The notes under the pieces were generated by a model. That model saw nothing but the letters and a program-made list of their open reading frames with translations. It was not told where the DNA came from and did not search any database. The position numbers were made by a program, and so were the translations under genes. Shown one piece after another: positions 1 to 9,507 of a stretch of 64,000 nucleotides of DNA. The stretch's first letter is position 1. Each line of letters opens with the position of its first letter. The DNA lies in assembly GCA_963169765.1 (NCBI GenBank), contig CAUJEN010000024.1:1-64000 (forward strand), read 5' to 3'. Source of the DNA: QWHO01 sp021404945 (GTDB lineage Bacteria; Vulcanimicrobiota; Xenobia; Xenobiales; QWHO01).

Positions 1-84
<84 letters not shown>

Positions 85-264
85 TGGTGATGCCGGTTGC
101 TCACCGGCAACTATTCAAAAGATCGCTTGAAGAAGCTCTCAGTTGAGTACATTTTTTGAGGTCCGCCCGCAGACCAATCTGCTTGCTTCGCTCTTGCTGC
201 TTACAGCGGGTTGCCCCGCCGGTTGCAACTAAATCAACAGGTGCACTTCACAAAAACCGTTATC

Positions 265-279
265 CAGTTGTCAAAGACC
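265..279 (-). promoter_or_regulatory. boxA-like antitermination element in the rRNA leader
   Basis: The minus strand reads GGTCTTTGACAACTG here, close to the CTTTgAcAA boxA sequence of rRNA leaders that binds NusB/NusE. It lies between the predicted promoter (313-341) and the 16S start, where boxA is expected. Function is inferred from position and sequence. Confidence 0.5.
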
Positions 280-312
280 AGTTTGCTGCGCCACGAATCG
301 GGCGCAGACGGT

Positions 313-341
313 AGATTACCATGGCCCTGCAGGCCTGTCAA
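313..341 (-). promoter_or_regulatory. sigma70-type promoter of the rRNA operon
   Basis: On the minus strand there is a perfect -35 TTGACA (336-341), a 17-nt spacer and a -10 TAATCT (313-318). Transcription would start near position 306 and run through the boxA-like element into 16S. A second TTGACA on the same strand (428-433) has no good -10. Confidence 0.6.
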
Positions 342-457
342 GCCTGAACCAGTTTTCGTGCGAAGGGTCGCGGAAAACGCGCGTTCAGCCCAACTCGGCT
401 CTCGGTCAAAGAGTTTTCTATCCACCGTGTCAAGCTTGCCTTTTTGTGCAACAATCC

Positions 458-883
458 ATGGTAGATATGGAGCGGGGTATCTCTCTGGCAGAGGTCCTGG
501 TTGCGCTGGCAATGGTGGCAGCGCTGGCGCTCGGCCTGGTGGGGGCCGTGATCAACAGCACGCGCCTGACGGAAACCGACCGAAAGATCTCGGCGGCCAC
601 CTTCCTGGGCCAGAAGGTCATGGAATTGCAATGTTACAGAGCTCGAGACAAATCCGCCTTCAACGCGCTGGCCTCCTTTGCGCCCGGACTCTATGCCTAC
701 GGTGACGCCGGCACAGACCTGGTCTACCGGCTCGATGTCGCGACCCTGGCGGAGCCAGGCCTGAAGAGGCTGTCGGTGATGGTCTGGGAAGCCGGCCCAC
801 CGTTGCCAGGTCCGGGGTTGGCCGCGCCGGCACCAACGGGGCAGGCTCTCATCAGGTTCAGTACGATGGTGAGCTCGCGATGA
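458..883 (+). CDS. type IV prepilin / type II pseudopilin (PilV/GspI-like)
   Basis: A short leader ending in Gly is followed by ISLAEVLVALAMVAALALG, the class III prepilin signature: cleavage after Gly, Glu at mature position 5, then a hydrophobic helix. The rest (about 140 residues) is a small soluble head. I chose ATG 458; GTG 446 and ATG 467 are in frame and none has a clear ribosome site. It overlaps the next gene by 4 nt (ATGA) and heads an operon of three pilin-like genes plus a GspF/PilC protein. It would be processed by PilD and built into a pilus or secretion pseudopilus in the envelope. Divergent from the rRNA operon. Confidence 0.75.
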   Translation: MVDMERGISLAEVLVALAMVAALALGLVGAVINSTRLTETDRKISAATFLGQKVMELQCYRARDKSAFNALASFAPGLYAYGDAGTDLVYRLDVATLAEPGLKRLSVMVWEAGPPLPGPGLAAPAPTGQALIRFSTMVSSR

Positions 884-1506
884 GAAGAGCGGGCCATAGC
901 CTGGCTGAGTTGCTGGTTGCCGGCGCGCTCTTCAGCTTGATCGTCAGCGTAGCCTTCGGCGCCCTGGATATGGCCTCCCGGGCGAGAACGCGGGCCGAGG
1001 GCCGCCTCGATCCCAGAAAAGCCAACCGCGCTCTGCTCGACTGCCTGTCGGCCACGCTGCGCCGAGGAAATTTCGTCTACACCGGAAGCACAATAGCGTT
1101 CGGGCCTCGGACCTACGACGATCTGCCCGACCTTGAAAGATGGGGAGACAGCCTCATCGTGGCCATTCCCGAAGATGATCCCCGCACCAGTGCTTACACT
1201 CTGGTGGGAGTCTATTCGCGCCCCAGGCAACGGGTCGACCGGAGAAATCCTGCGGCCAGCGAGGTCGTTCTGCATACAGTGAAGGGAATTCATCCCGCAA
1301 CGCCGGGCCTGCCCGTCACCATCGACTTCTCGGCGCTTCCCGCCGGAGGAACGCGAGTCTTCGATACCTATTCGGTTCCCCAATTCATCGTGCTGAGCTC
1401 CGCCAGAGACCGGGTGGGCATGAAGGTCAGCTTTCTCCGCGAAGTGCCTCCGGGCCCCCAGGTGTCGGAGACCTATTCCACCGAAGTCTTCCTGAGGAAC
1501 CAATGA
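880..1506 (+). CDS. type IV prepilin / pseudopilin (PilW/GspJ-like)
   Basis: The N-terminus MRRAGHSLAELLVAGALFSL has the prepilin leader with cleavage after Gly5 and Glu at mature position 5, then about 20 hydrophobic residues. At 208 aa with a larger C-terminal domain it fits the PilW/GspJ minor pilins that cap the fibre. Its ATG overlaps the TGA of the upstream prepilin and its TGA overlaps the next ATG, so the three are translationally coupled. Exact minor-pilin class is inferred from order and size. Confidence 0.7.
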   Translation: MRRAGHSLAELLVAGALFSLIVSVAFGALDMASRARTRAEGRLDPRKANRALLDCLSATLRRGNFVYTGSTIAFGPRTYDDLPDLERWGDSLIVAIPEDDPRTSAYTLVGVYSRPRQRVDRRNPAASEVVLHTVKGIHPATPGLPVTIDFSALPAGGTRVFDTYSVPQFIVLSSARDRVGMKVSFLREVPPGPQVSETYSTEVFLRNQ

Positions 1507-3083
1507 GACGACAAGGATTTCTCATCGTGATGGCGGTCTTGCTGGTGCCCCTTTGCTTCCTGGCAGTGATGACCCTGATCTCCAATGTCCTTCACGACAA
1601 CCGCTTCGCTCTCGATTCCAGGACCGACGCCGAGCTCTTCTACATGGCCGAAGCGGGTATCGCCATCGCAGAGAATGCTTTTGCGCGCAGTAATTTTACC
1701 GGCTTCACCCACCTGGAAGACGGCCACCGCGCCCCTGAGGTCAATCCCCTAGGGATTGCGGCCGAAGTCGCTACCCAACGTACCCAAGACTTCGGCTACT
1801 ATTCGATGGTCTGGGCCCCAGGACATGACCCGGCAGAAAGCTTTGGGCTTCCTCAACGACCACAAAAAATCCACTTCAAGGTCCAGCGGGTGCATGAGGA
1901 GACCTATCTGATCGAGTCCACCGCTCACATCGGACGAAGACACCTCACGCACCGGGTCTATTCTGTCCTTGAGCCGGCCTTCAGCTACGTCTCCTTCGCC
2001 GATGGCCAGGATGACTTCGATGGGGTGGTTGACGCAACCGTTCAAGGCAAGATTCATGCCAACGGCGACCTCTCCTTACGTCCGGCCGGGGGCCGATTGG
2101 ACATCCTGGGCTCTGTCTTCTCAGCCGGTCGCATTCTTCGAAGCGATGGGGCGGCGGCCGGGTCGGTCTACATCAACGGTGTTGAGATGCCCGGCGGAGG
2201 AGCCGGCACGGCCTTTGACTCGCGTCACCCCCTGTGGGACGATCCCGGCCCGGGCGGCGCCGTGGCCCGCTTTGGCTCTAGCTTGCTCGACGCCCAACTC
2301 GGAGCCCCCTTCCTGGTCCCCCCCCCTATCCAGAGCCTGGAGCCCGGGGGCTTCTACGAGCAAAAGGCCGATCTCGTCATCGAAGCCAGCACGGCGGCAG
2401 CCTGGTGCTCGGACCGCACCTTCTTCAACCGGGGAGAGGGACGGTCCGTGGCCGTGAAGGAGATCGATGTCTCAGCGCTCGCTTTCCCGAACGCGGGCCT
2501 GAGCATCTACAGTCACGTACCCGTTCGTCTGATCAACGCGAGCCCACTCCCGGCCCCTCTCACCGTGGCCTCCCAGTGCAGCATCTACGTTCGGGGTGAC
2601 TTTAACTGTCCACCTCAACCCAGGGGGGCCGGGCTGCTGACCACCGACAGAGTCTGGTTCCTGAGCTCTTCCTTTGCCGACCCGCCAGCCAACACCGGCC
2701 CGGCCATGGCCTTTGATAGCGATGACCGGCTCGAGATTCACGCCGGCATTGTGCAGGGCTCGCGCCCGGGGGACGGTTCGGTCGCCATGCTCAGCCTCGA
2801 AAACATGAGGGAACTGGATCTGGCCGTTTACGGTAGCATGGTCGGCCTTCAGAATGCCCGGATGGCCGCCGACTGGGAGCATAACTCGGACGCTGTGCCC
2901 GGGATCAGCGCCTGGGTTGTGGGCGGCTCGCGCACGGTCGACGGCGTCAACCTTGCACCCGTGGCGGCCTTCTCACCTTACTACGTGCCCCCGGCGTCGC
3001 GACGTCTCGAGTACGAGCCTTCGGTATTGCTTGCTCCGCTGATGCCCAGGGTCAGCCGCCGCCTCGAGTGGCGACAAGAGTAG
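1503..3083 (+). CDS. PilX/GspK-like large minor pilin component
   Basis: 526 aa. A short basic start is followed by a hydrophobic segment (about residues 6-27) and then LFYMAEAGIAIAENAF, the motif after the membrane helix in PilX-type proteins. A long, Gly- and Pro-rich extracytoplasmic domain follows. It is third in the pilin operon. A similar protein (640 aa, 54400-56322) closes the second pilin cluster of this window. Assignment rests on the N-terminal motif and context; the C-terminal domain is not recognised. Confidence 0.65.
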   Translation: MRRQGFLIVMAVLLVPLCFLAVMTLISNVLHDNRFALDSRTDAELFYMAEAGIAIAENAFARSNFTGFTHLEDGHRAPEVNPLGIAAEVATQRTQDFGYYSMVWAPGHDPAESFGLPQRPQKIHFKVQRVHEETYLIESTAHIGRRHLTHRVYSVLEPAFSYVSFADGQDDFDGVVDATVQGKIHANGDLSLRPAGGRLDILGSVFSAGRILRSDGAAAGSVYINGVEMPGGGAGTAFDSRHPLWDDPGPGGAVARFGSSLLDAQLGAPFLVPPPIQSLEPGGFYEQKADLVIEASTAAAWCSDRTFFNRGEGRSVAVKEIDVSALAFPNAGLSIYSHVPVRLINASPLPAPLTVASQCSIYVRGDFNCPPQPRGAGLLTTDRVWFLSSSFADPPANTGPAMAFDSDDRLEIHAGIVQGSRPGDGSVAMLSLENMRELDLAVYGSMVGLQNARMAADWEHNSDAVPGISAWVVGGSRTVDGVNLAPVAAFSPYYVPPASRRLEYEPSVLLAPLMPRVSRRLEWRQE

Positions 3084-3095
3084 TCCAGGCGCGCC

Positions 3096-4133
3096 GTGCG
3101 CTCGACCAGCCTGGCCCTGTACACCCGTCAATTTTCGGCACTCTTTGGCTCGGGGGTCTCGGTCGTGCGTGCCCTGACGGTGATGGCCGAAGGCCCCGAC
3201 CAGGCCATGAACCGGGCCCTGACCGATGTGGCCGCCGGAATCGCGCGCGGAGAATCGCTCTCCAAATCTCTCAGTCGTCATCCCGCACTGTTCTCATCCT
3301 TCTACGTACAGCTCATCCGCCTCGGGGAGGCGACCGGCTCGCTTGATCGGATTCTGGAGCAACTGGCCAGCTACCTGGAGTTGAATGTCCGCCAGAGGGA
3401 GCGATTGCAGACTGCGCTCTATTATCCGGCCATGCAACTGCTGGCCGCGGCCGTGGTCCTCGGACTGCTGGTGACCTTTGTGGTGCCCCAATTGGAACCG
3501 CTACTGACTCACCTGGGAGTCCCGTTGCCCTGGCCCACCCGCTTACTGGTCGAGGCCACCCGCTTTCTCACCAGTCCCCTGACCTGGATCGTCCTGGCGA
3601 TGTTTTATCCCAGCTGGCTGGTCATCAGTCGTGATGTCGAGCGCGTGGATACCCTGCGGCTCAGACGCGCTGAGCTGATTGACCGCTTGCCTGTGCTCGG
3701 CCGATTGCGACGCTTGCAAACCCAAGCTCGCACGCTGGACGCCCTGGGCCTGTTGCTGGAGTCTGGCCTGCCTTTCCCGGAAGCTCTGACGGTGCTCCAG
3801 GATGCCACTGATGACCCCCTGACCCGACAGCGCCTGCAGCAAGCCGGAACGGACCTGCACAGGGGCCGGGCCGAGACACTGACCGACCTGTTCGAGACCA
3901 ACCAGGTCTTTCAGGGGGCCTCGGCGCAGATGTTGCGCTGCGCCGAGGAAACCGGGCAAATGGTAGGCATGCTGCGCAAGGCCTCTACACTGCTCGATCT
4001 AGAGGCAGGGCTCACGCTCGAGATGATCATGGCTTTGCTCGAGCCTCTGATCATGGCGTTCATCGGCCTGATGGTGGGGGCCATCGTCATCTCTGCCTAT
4101 CTACCCCTGGTGCAGGTTCTCACCGGCCTTTGA
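3096..4133 (+). CDS. type II secretion / type IV pilus inner-membrane platform protein (GspF/PilC family)
   Basis: 345 aa, with the two repeated T2SSF cytoplasmic helical domains (about residues 8-130 and 205-330) and membrane helices near 115-135, 145-175 and 315-340. The pattern YTRQFSALFGSGVSVVRAL and LIRLGEATGSLDRIL is typical of the family. GspF/PilC is the rotor-like platform that couples the assembly ATPase to pilin insertion. It starts at GTG 3096, 12 nt after the pilin operon's third gene. No ATPase or secretin gene is in the window, so those parts must be encoded elsewhere. It converges on and overlaps the next gene by 14 nt. Confidence 0.85.
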   Translation: MRSTSLALYTRQFSALFGSGVSVVRALTVMAEGPDQAMNRALTDVAAGIARGESLSKSLSRHPALFSSFYVQLIRLGEATGSLDRILEQLASYLELNVRQRERLQTALYYPAMQLLAAAVVLGLLVTFVVPQLEPLLTHLGVPLPWPTRLLVEATRFLTSPLTWIVLAMFYPSWLVISRDVERVDTLRLRRAELIDRLPVLGRLRRLQTQARTLDALGLLLESGLPFPEALTVLQDATDDPLTRQRLQQAGTDLHRGRAETLTDLFETNQVFQGASAQMLRCAEETGQMVGMLRKASTLLDLEAGLTLEMIMALLEPLIMAFIGLMVGAIVISAYLPLVQVLTGL

Positions 4134-6186
4134 GGCGGACCCAGGCCCGCAGGTCCTCTCTCATGGCCCGAGCCGAGGGATAGCGAGCGGACGGGTCGAG
4201 GGCCGAGGCCCGGTCAACGATGGCAGCCAGGTCTTCATCCACGCTCGGCTCAAGCTGACGCACCGGACGAAACTGAAGCGGAATCGGGCCGTGCCCGGAT
4301 AAGAGCTGGGCCATCGTGACACCCAGCGAATAAAGGTCCGAGCGAACCTCGGCCCGACCTTGAATTTGCTCCAGAGAGGAGTATCCCAGGGTGCCCACCG
4401 CCGTCTGGGTCACTCCGGTCTGCTCCACGGGGCGCGCCAGACCAAAGTCCACCAGCATCACGCGGCCGCTCTTGAACTCGCGGATCAGGTTGGCAGGCTT
4501 GATGTCGCGGTGCACCACGGGAGGCTCGAGCTCATGCAAATGCACCAGGATATCGAGCACCTGGACCATATCCTTCGCCAGGACCTCAGAGACGAAGGGA
4601 TGGCCAGTGAGAGCGATACAGTCGCGCAGCTCCTCATCCATATTGGCCCCGTGGATGTAATCCATCACGATGTAGCAAAGCCCGCCAATACGAAAAAAAT
4701 CGCGCACCCGCGGAATGCCAGGGTGGTTGAGCCGCGCCAGCAGGGCTTTCTCTTCCTGGAATTTTCGTTGGATGAGCGCTTCGTCCCCGGTGCCGAGGTG
4801 TTGCTCCAGCATTTCCTTGATGGCGCAGGAAGCCCCATCGAGGTGGGCGTCCTCTGCCAGATAAACCGCGCCCATGCCGCCTTTGGTGAGAGCACGGACG
4901 ATCCGATAGCGCTCTTGCAGCACCGTGCCCGGCTCGGGTCGAGCCCCGGAGGGCTGGGGAAGCTTCTGCTCGAGCCTGGTCAGGGCGGCCGCCCCCTGGG
5001 CCGAGACGATGGAGAGCAACTGGCGATCCATGTCGCTGAAAGGCTCGCGCGGCCGGCCCACGTACAAGACTCCCTGCTCGCCAAGGGGCAGAGCAACGGT
5101 CTGTTCCTCATCTGAGAACAGCCGAGGCCCCTGCGGCGAGCGGCCGACCGCCTCCTCCACGCGAGGGTCGCGCAGGCGGTTGGTGCTGGCTATCGACAAC
5201 GTGTCGCGATACGGGCTGCGGAAGTTACGCGGACAGAGAAAACCATCTGACTCGCGCACGAACAGAGCCACGCTCTGGGCGCTGACGAGCCGATCCACCA
5301 TGGCCAGCAGCACGTCCAGGCAGTCTTGCACACTGGTGGCCCGATGCAGCGAGGACGAGAGCTCCTCCAGGGTGAGATATTCATCCACCTTGCGCTGCAG
5401 ACCCTGGCGGGTCTCGGCCAGCTCCTCCGAGAGACGATCCTGGGAGACCCGGCTGGTCACCAGCCGTCGGCTCAACTCGTTGTAGTCCGAAAGCTGAGCT
5501 CCGAAGCCCGCCTCACCCACAAGAAAGCGCAACCCGACCAGGACCGGGACCAGCCACAGCGCGGCCCATGGAGAGACCTGGAGCAACTGCCAGAGGAGCC
5601 CTCCTGAAAACGCCACCACCAGCAAGACCGGAGTCAGCCGGGCAGCCGCCCGCTCCCATCCGGTCGGGTCAGGCAGGGCCGGGCCCAGAGTTCGGCGCAG
5701 GAGGACGGCGAACACCATGTAGACCTGGCTGGACACCACGACCTGCCATACGAGTCCCGGGATGAGCGTCATCACAGCCAGAGCGGCCAGCACCGGAATC
5801 AGCTCGACCAGGCCCTCGCGCAAGCGCCAACCGGGCCGCGGGTCACCCCGCAAGAGAGTGCGCACCGTGAGGCAGGCGAGCGCCATCAGGGCCGCCCAGG
5901 CGGGGCTGCCCACCAGCCCGGCACCCAGGTAGACTGCGGATGATAGAGTAAAAAAGCCGATTCCTGGTAAACGCAGAGCAGTCGCTTCCAGGATCAGGGC
6001 CGCCACCAGCAAGGCCGGCTCCAGGGCCGTCAGGGGAGCCCGAGGCCGACTCAGGAGATAGGCGCTGAGTGCAAGAGCCACCGCCAACTGGGCCCCCATC
6101 GCCAGCTCAGAGGGGTCCCTGCGTAAGGCAGCTGTGACAAAGACGAACGAAGACCGATTGAGCCGCCAACCCGGAGAGCGTGCCAA
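4120..6186 (-). CDS. membrane sensor Ser/Thr protein kinase (multi-TM, GAF, Hanks-type kinase)
   Basis: 688 aa. Residues about 25-225 form seven or so membrane helices; a coiled coil follows (about 235-275), then a GAF-like domain (about 280-410), then a Hanks-type kinase domain to the C-terminus. Kinase motifs are present: glycine loop TKGGMGAVYLA, AIKE lysine, HRDIKPANL catalytic loop, DFGLA. The activation segment lacks a classical APE and reads SSLEQ instead. Unusually the membrane and GAF input modules are N-terminal of the kinase, as in histidine-kinase architecture. Start codon GTG/ATG near 6186 is not fixed by a ribosome site. Confidence 0.85.
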   Translation of the reverse strand: MARSPGWRLNRSSFVFVTAALRRDPSELAMGAQLAVALALSAYLLSRPRAPLTALEPALLVAALILEATALRLPGIGFFTLSSAVYLGAGLVGSPAWAALMALACLTVRTLLRGDPRPGWRLREGLVELIPVLAALAVMTLIPGLVWQVVVSSQVYMVFAVLLRRTLGPALPDPTGWERAAARLTPVLLVVAFSGGLLWQLLQVSPWAALWLVPVLVGLRFLVGEAGFGAQLSDYNELSRRLVTSRVSQDRLSEELAETRQGLQRKVDEYLTLEELSSSLHRATSVQDCLDVLLAMVDRLVSAQSVALFVRESDGFLCPRNFRSPYRDTLSIASTNRLRDPRVEEAVGRSPQGPRLFSDEEQTVALPLGEQGVLYVGRPREPFSDMDRQLLSIVSAQGAAALTRLEQKLPQPSGARPEPGTVLQERYRIVRALTKGGMGAVYLAEDAHLDGASCAIKEMLEQHLGTGDEALIQRKFQEEKALLARLNHPGIPRVRDFFRIGGLCYIVMDYIHGANMDEELRDCIALTGHPFVSEVLAKDMVQVLDILVHLHELEPPVVHRDIKPANLIREFKSGRVMLVDFGLARPVEQTGVTQTAVGTLGYSSLEQIQGRAEVRSDLYSLGVTMAQLLSGHGPIPLQFRPVRQLEPSVDEDLAAIVDRASALDPSARYPSARAMREDLRAWVRLKGR

Positions 6187-6378
6187 GCGCCATCAAGCGA
6201 GGGCAAGTTGCGCGCAGGCCGGAATCGCGCAAGTGTTCGCGGATCTCCTGGTTCACACCCGCCTACTTGCCGATTCAGCGAGGTTCTCCTTCAAAGTGGT
6301 CCGGCAGTAGGAGTTGCAGGGTGGTGAGGGCGAACCTGGGAGGCCTGAATGCCACTATCGGATGGAAAGGGGACCCGT

Positions 6379-6738
6379 ATGGGCCAGACCAGGACCAAGC
6401 CCAAGCTTCAGCAGAAGGCGACCACAACTGCAGCCACCAAGAAAAGCTCTTCGAAGGACAATGTCGCACTGCAGGTTCTCACCGATGCCGGGCGCAAGAA
6501 GCTCGACACCGATGCCGAGCTACTCGAGCGCGCTTTGGAAGAGGCTTTGCTCGCTGACGCCATCTATTCTGCCCGCCGAGCGCTCAACGAGCTGCGCAAC
6601 GAGACCCGCAACGTGCCCCACGAGCGCCGAAGCGGCATGCGCCTGCGCGAAAAAGCCCTGCGGGTCGAGAACGCCTTCAACCGGTTGCGGGCATTGCGCC
6701 GGGGGGAGCTGCTTCCGCCCGCCATCCCAGAGGAGTAA
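6379..6738 (+). CDS. small basic protein of unknown function
   Basis: 119 aa, Lys/Thr/Ser-rich first 30 residues, then a predicted all-helical part rich in Arg and Glu (RRALNELRNETRNV and similar). I recognise no family. ATG 6379 follows GGAAAGGGGA at a good distance; an in-frame ATG at 6349 also has a GGGAGG upstream, so the protein may be 10 residues longer. The charged N-terminus could bind nucleic acid, but that is speculation. Confidence 0.6.
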   Translation: MGQTRTKPKLQQKATTTAATKKSSSKDNVALQVLTDAGRKKLDTDAELLERALEEALLADAIYSARRALNELRNETRNVPHERRSGMRLREKALRVENAFNRLRALRRGELLPPAIPEE

Positions 6739-6818
6739 GCCCCCACCGGGAGGAACTTAGCCTTCGGGATATCCAGCGAAATTCTGGGCAGTCGTGAACC
6801 GTCTGCCGAACAGGGCGA

Positions 6819-8000
6819 ATGGCAAGATTTTTCATCAGATTGCTTCTCCTGGCCGGGGTTTGCCTTGGTGTGCTGTTCTATTGGAAAGCTCGGTCCGAGC
6901 AACAGCCGGTTCCTCGCCCTCTGACTCTGACCCCGCACACCGTGCGCGTGGCCGTGGAGGGTCGCCCCTCCGAGCTGCCTCTGTATGCCTTGCACGCGCT
7001 CTTGAGCAAGGCCGAGGGCGCTGGCCAGGTGACCCTCGAGATCGACCAGTTTCCGGAGCCGGGTGAGCGATGGCGCCAGTTGGCGGCGGGGGAGATCGAC
7101 CTGGTGCTGGCCAGCCTGGACGAATTTGCCCTGGCTGTGCCTCGCTTCAATCCCGGCCAGGTTTTATTCGCCACCTCCCTATCCGTGGGATCTGACGCCG
7201 TGGTGGCCAGGGCCGATATGCCCGAGGCTCAAGTGCTCAGGGTCGCCTTCGTGAGCGGTTCTCCGGGCGAATATCTGACTGCGCGTCTGGTCGCTCAGGA
7301 AACCGATCGGGTCATCCTGCCCATCCCGGCACCAACCCTGGCTGTGGCCAGTGATTGGTATGAAAAGGGGGCCGTTCAGGCCCTGGCGGTCTGCCAGCCG
7401 GCCCTGAGCGTTTACCTGAAGCGAGGCGATCGGGTCCTGGTCCAGACCTCCAGCCAGGATTCGATCCCCCAGGTCTGGGTGGCTTCCCGGCAGGCTCTCC
7501 GCAACGAGCGGACCCCACGCGTCTCGAGGGGCGATCTGGAGGAAGTTGCCGGAGCCTGGTTCATCCTCATCTCCGAGTTGCGCCAGCAGCCGGGTCTTGC
7601 ACTGGGAGCCATCGCCCGCGGCAACGATACCCAGGTGAGCGAGGTCGAGAAGGCTTTCGAGGGTCTGGAATTCTTGTCGCTGCAAGAATCGCAAGCGCTC
7701 AGTGCCCAGGTCCTGGTGCCTCAGCTCGACCTGCTGGCCAGCTTCTGGTCTTTGAGTGGAGCCCTCAATGCCCACAAGCCGGACAGTTTTGAAGCCGACT
7801 TCGAGCAGAGCATGCTGGGAACCATCAAAGCCCCCGCGGTCCCGGCTCCGGCTCCCGAACCCTCCGCCAGCCCTTCCCCGACCATCCTTCTCTCGCCCAG
7901 CGCCGGCCCACTCCCTTTGTCGGCGCCCTCCCCATCGCCTGAAGCCACCGACATTCCAGACCCCTTCTCGCCGGTGCCCAGACCGGCTCCCTCGCCGTGA
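6819..8000 (+). CDS. membrane-anchored periplasmic substrate-binding-like protein
   Basis: 393 aa. One N-terminal hydrophobic segment (about residues 5-21) acts as signal or anchor. Residues about 40-330 look like a type 2 periplasmic binding fold of the NMT1/SsuA kind: an early RVAVEGRPSELPLY strand, then AAGEIDLVLASLDEF, where the ligand-pocket helix of these proteins sits. The last ~55 residues are almost entirely Pro, Ser and Ala and are probably disordered. No ABC permease or ATPase is adjacent. It overlaps the next gene's GTG by 4 nt. Confidence 0.6.
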   Translation: MARFFIRLLLLAGVCLGVLFYWKARSEQQPVPRPLTLTPHTVRVAVEGRPSELPLYALHALLSKAEGAGQVTLEIDQFPEPGERWRQLAAGEIDLVLASLDEFALAVPRFNPGQVLFATSLSVGSDAVVARADMPEAQVLRVAFVSGSPGEYLTARLVAQETDRVILPIPAPTLAVASDWYEKGAVQALAVCQPALSVYLKRGDRVLVQTSSQDSIPQVWVASRQALRNERTPRVSRGDLEEVAGAWFILISELRQQPGLALGAIARGNDTQVSEVEKAFEGLEFLSLQESQALSAQVLVPQLDLLASFWSLSGALNAHKPDSFEADFEQSMLGTIKAPAVPAPAPEPSASPSPTILLSPSAGPLPLSAPSPSPEATDIPDPFSPVPRPAPSP

Positions 8001-8608
8001 GCTCGCTTCAGGCGCGTGTTTTCCAAACCGAGTTCCCGCGACCCCTGGGCTGCATGGAGCCTGACCCGGAGCTGATCGCCTGGCTACGCCCCGGCACCGA
8101 TGCCCCACTGGTTTGCGGTGAAGGGATCCGGACCGCCATACGGGCTCTGCTGCGCGAGGGTGGCTTCAAACCCAGCGGCCGAAGCAAGCCCGCTTCAGAG
8201 TATCTATTGCGCGCCTGCGGGGAGGGTGTTCTTGGCTCCATCAACCTGGCGGTGGATGTGTGCAACGTGGTTTCGCTGCACAGCGGCCTCCCCATCAGCG
8301 TGGTGGATCTGGATCTTGCTCGCCCTCCCTTCCGGCTGGCGGTGGCCGAATCGAAAGCGAGCTACGTCTTTAATCCCTCCGGACAGGAGTTGGATCTGAG
8401 CGGGCTGCTCTGCCTGTTCGACGCGCAGGGTCCCTGCGGCAGTCCGGTCAAGGACTCTCAGCGCACCAAAACGAACCCGGATACCCGGCGCACTCTATCG
8501 GTGGTCTGGGGCAGCATCGAAACCGCCCGACAGAATGGACTGGCCACCAGCTGGTACCAAGAGCTGCTGTCCGTCCGCGGGGCAAAGATCACAGAGCACG
8601 CAGGGTAA
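7997..8608 (+). CDS. B3/B4 tRNA-binding domain protein
   Basis: 203 aa. The stretch DVCNVVSLHSGLPISVVDLD matches the B3/B4 domain found in the beta subunit of phenylalanyl-tRNA synthetase and in free-standing proteins, where it is linked to tRNA binding or editing. The protein is about the usual size of stand-alone B3/B4 proteins and has no synthetase core. It starts at a GTG that overlaps the stop of the upstream gene, so the two are co-translated. Substrate is unknown. Confidence 0.7.
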   Translation: MSSLQARVFQTEFPRPLGCMEPDPELIAWLRPGTDAPLVCGEGIRTAIRALLREGGFKPSGRSKPASEYLLRACGEGVLGSINLAVDVCNVVSLHSGLPISVVDLDLARPPFRLAVAESKASYVFNPSGQELDLSGLLCLFDAQGPCGSPVKDSQRTKTNPDTRRTLSVVWGSIETARQNGLATSWYQELLSVRGAKITEHAG

Positions 8609-8664
8609 GGCGTTTTTCAGACAGAAGTTCTCCCAAAGCTTGCCAGAGCAGGCCCAGGAGAACA

Positions 8665-9507
8665 GTGGAGCATTTCCAACCGCAAGAGCCCGAGACTCCT
8701 GCCCTGACCACCGCCCGCGACCTGGCGGAGGTACTGACTCCACCTCCCATCGACCGTGACGGCCTGGTCTTGCGAGATGAAGTCTGGGGCAGCGAAACCG
8801 AGGAGTTTCTGGATCGCCTGCTGGTAGGCCCCGGGCAACGAGTGCTGGCCCTCGGCTGCGGCCTGGGCTTCGACCTGCCGCGGCTATCCCGTCGCGTCGG
8901 TCCCCAGGGCGAGGTGTGCGCCCTCGAGCCCGATCCGCGCCTGGCGTTTGAGAGCCAGCTCCTGGTCGACTCCCTGCGCTTGCGTAATGTGAGGGTGCTG
9001 AGCGGCATGGTGATGGCCGCCCTTCCCCCGGGCCCGTTCGACGTGATCTTCAGCTCCTGGTTCCTGGCCCAGATCGACAACGTGCCTTGCTTCTTGCGCC
9101 AGTTGCGTCAACGGATCAGCGGGGCGGGCCGACTGGGCGTGCTCGACCTCTACCCCGGGGGGCTGCGCCTGTTCCCGGAGGCTCCCGCTCTGGAGAGGGT
9201 GCTGGTGGCAGCCTCTCAGGTCGGTCAGAACTTCTGGCTGATGGGCCAGTTGCCAGCCGCCCTGGTCTCCTCGGGGTTCTTGCTGGAAGGGGCGTGGCCG
9301 CGACAGAAGGCGGAGGTCCCCGGAACGCCCACTTATCGCTGGGTGGAGCGCTTCCTGTTGGATGTGGGCCCACGCCTGGTCTCCCAGGACTTGCTCGAGG
9401 AGATCGAATGGCAGACGCTGCTCGAGGAATGGTCCAACCGGAGGGTGGATCCATCCACGCTGCTCTTCTCGCCACAACTGGTAGGCATCATCGGGCGCGG
9501 GCTCTGA
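8665..9507 (+). CDS. class I SAM-dependent methyltransferase
   Basis: 280 aa. Motif I is LALGCGLGFDL (about residues 60-70), followed by an acidic strand end ALEPDP and by FDVIFSSWFLAQI, the order of a Rossmann methyltransferase. The C-terminal 100 residues are helical and variable. It starts at GTG 8665 four bases after AGGAG. Substrate cannot be told from sequence. Confidence 0.7.
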   Translation: MEHFQPQEPETPALTTARDLAEVLTPPPIDRDGLVLRDEVWGSETEEFLDRLLVGPGQRVLALGCGLGFDLPRLSRRVGPQGEVCALEPDPRLAFESQLLVDSLRLRNVRVLSGMVMAALPPGPFDVIFSSWFLAQIDNVPCFLRQLRQRISGAGRLGVLDLYPGGLRLFPEAPALERVLVAASQVGQNFWLMGQLPAALVSSGFLLEGAWPRQKAEVPGTPTYRWVERFLLDVGPRLVSQDLLEEIEWQTLLEEWSNRRVDPSTLLFSPQLVGIIGRGL

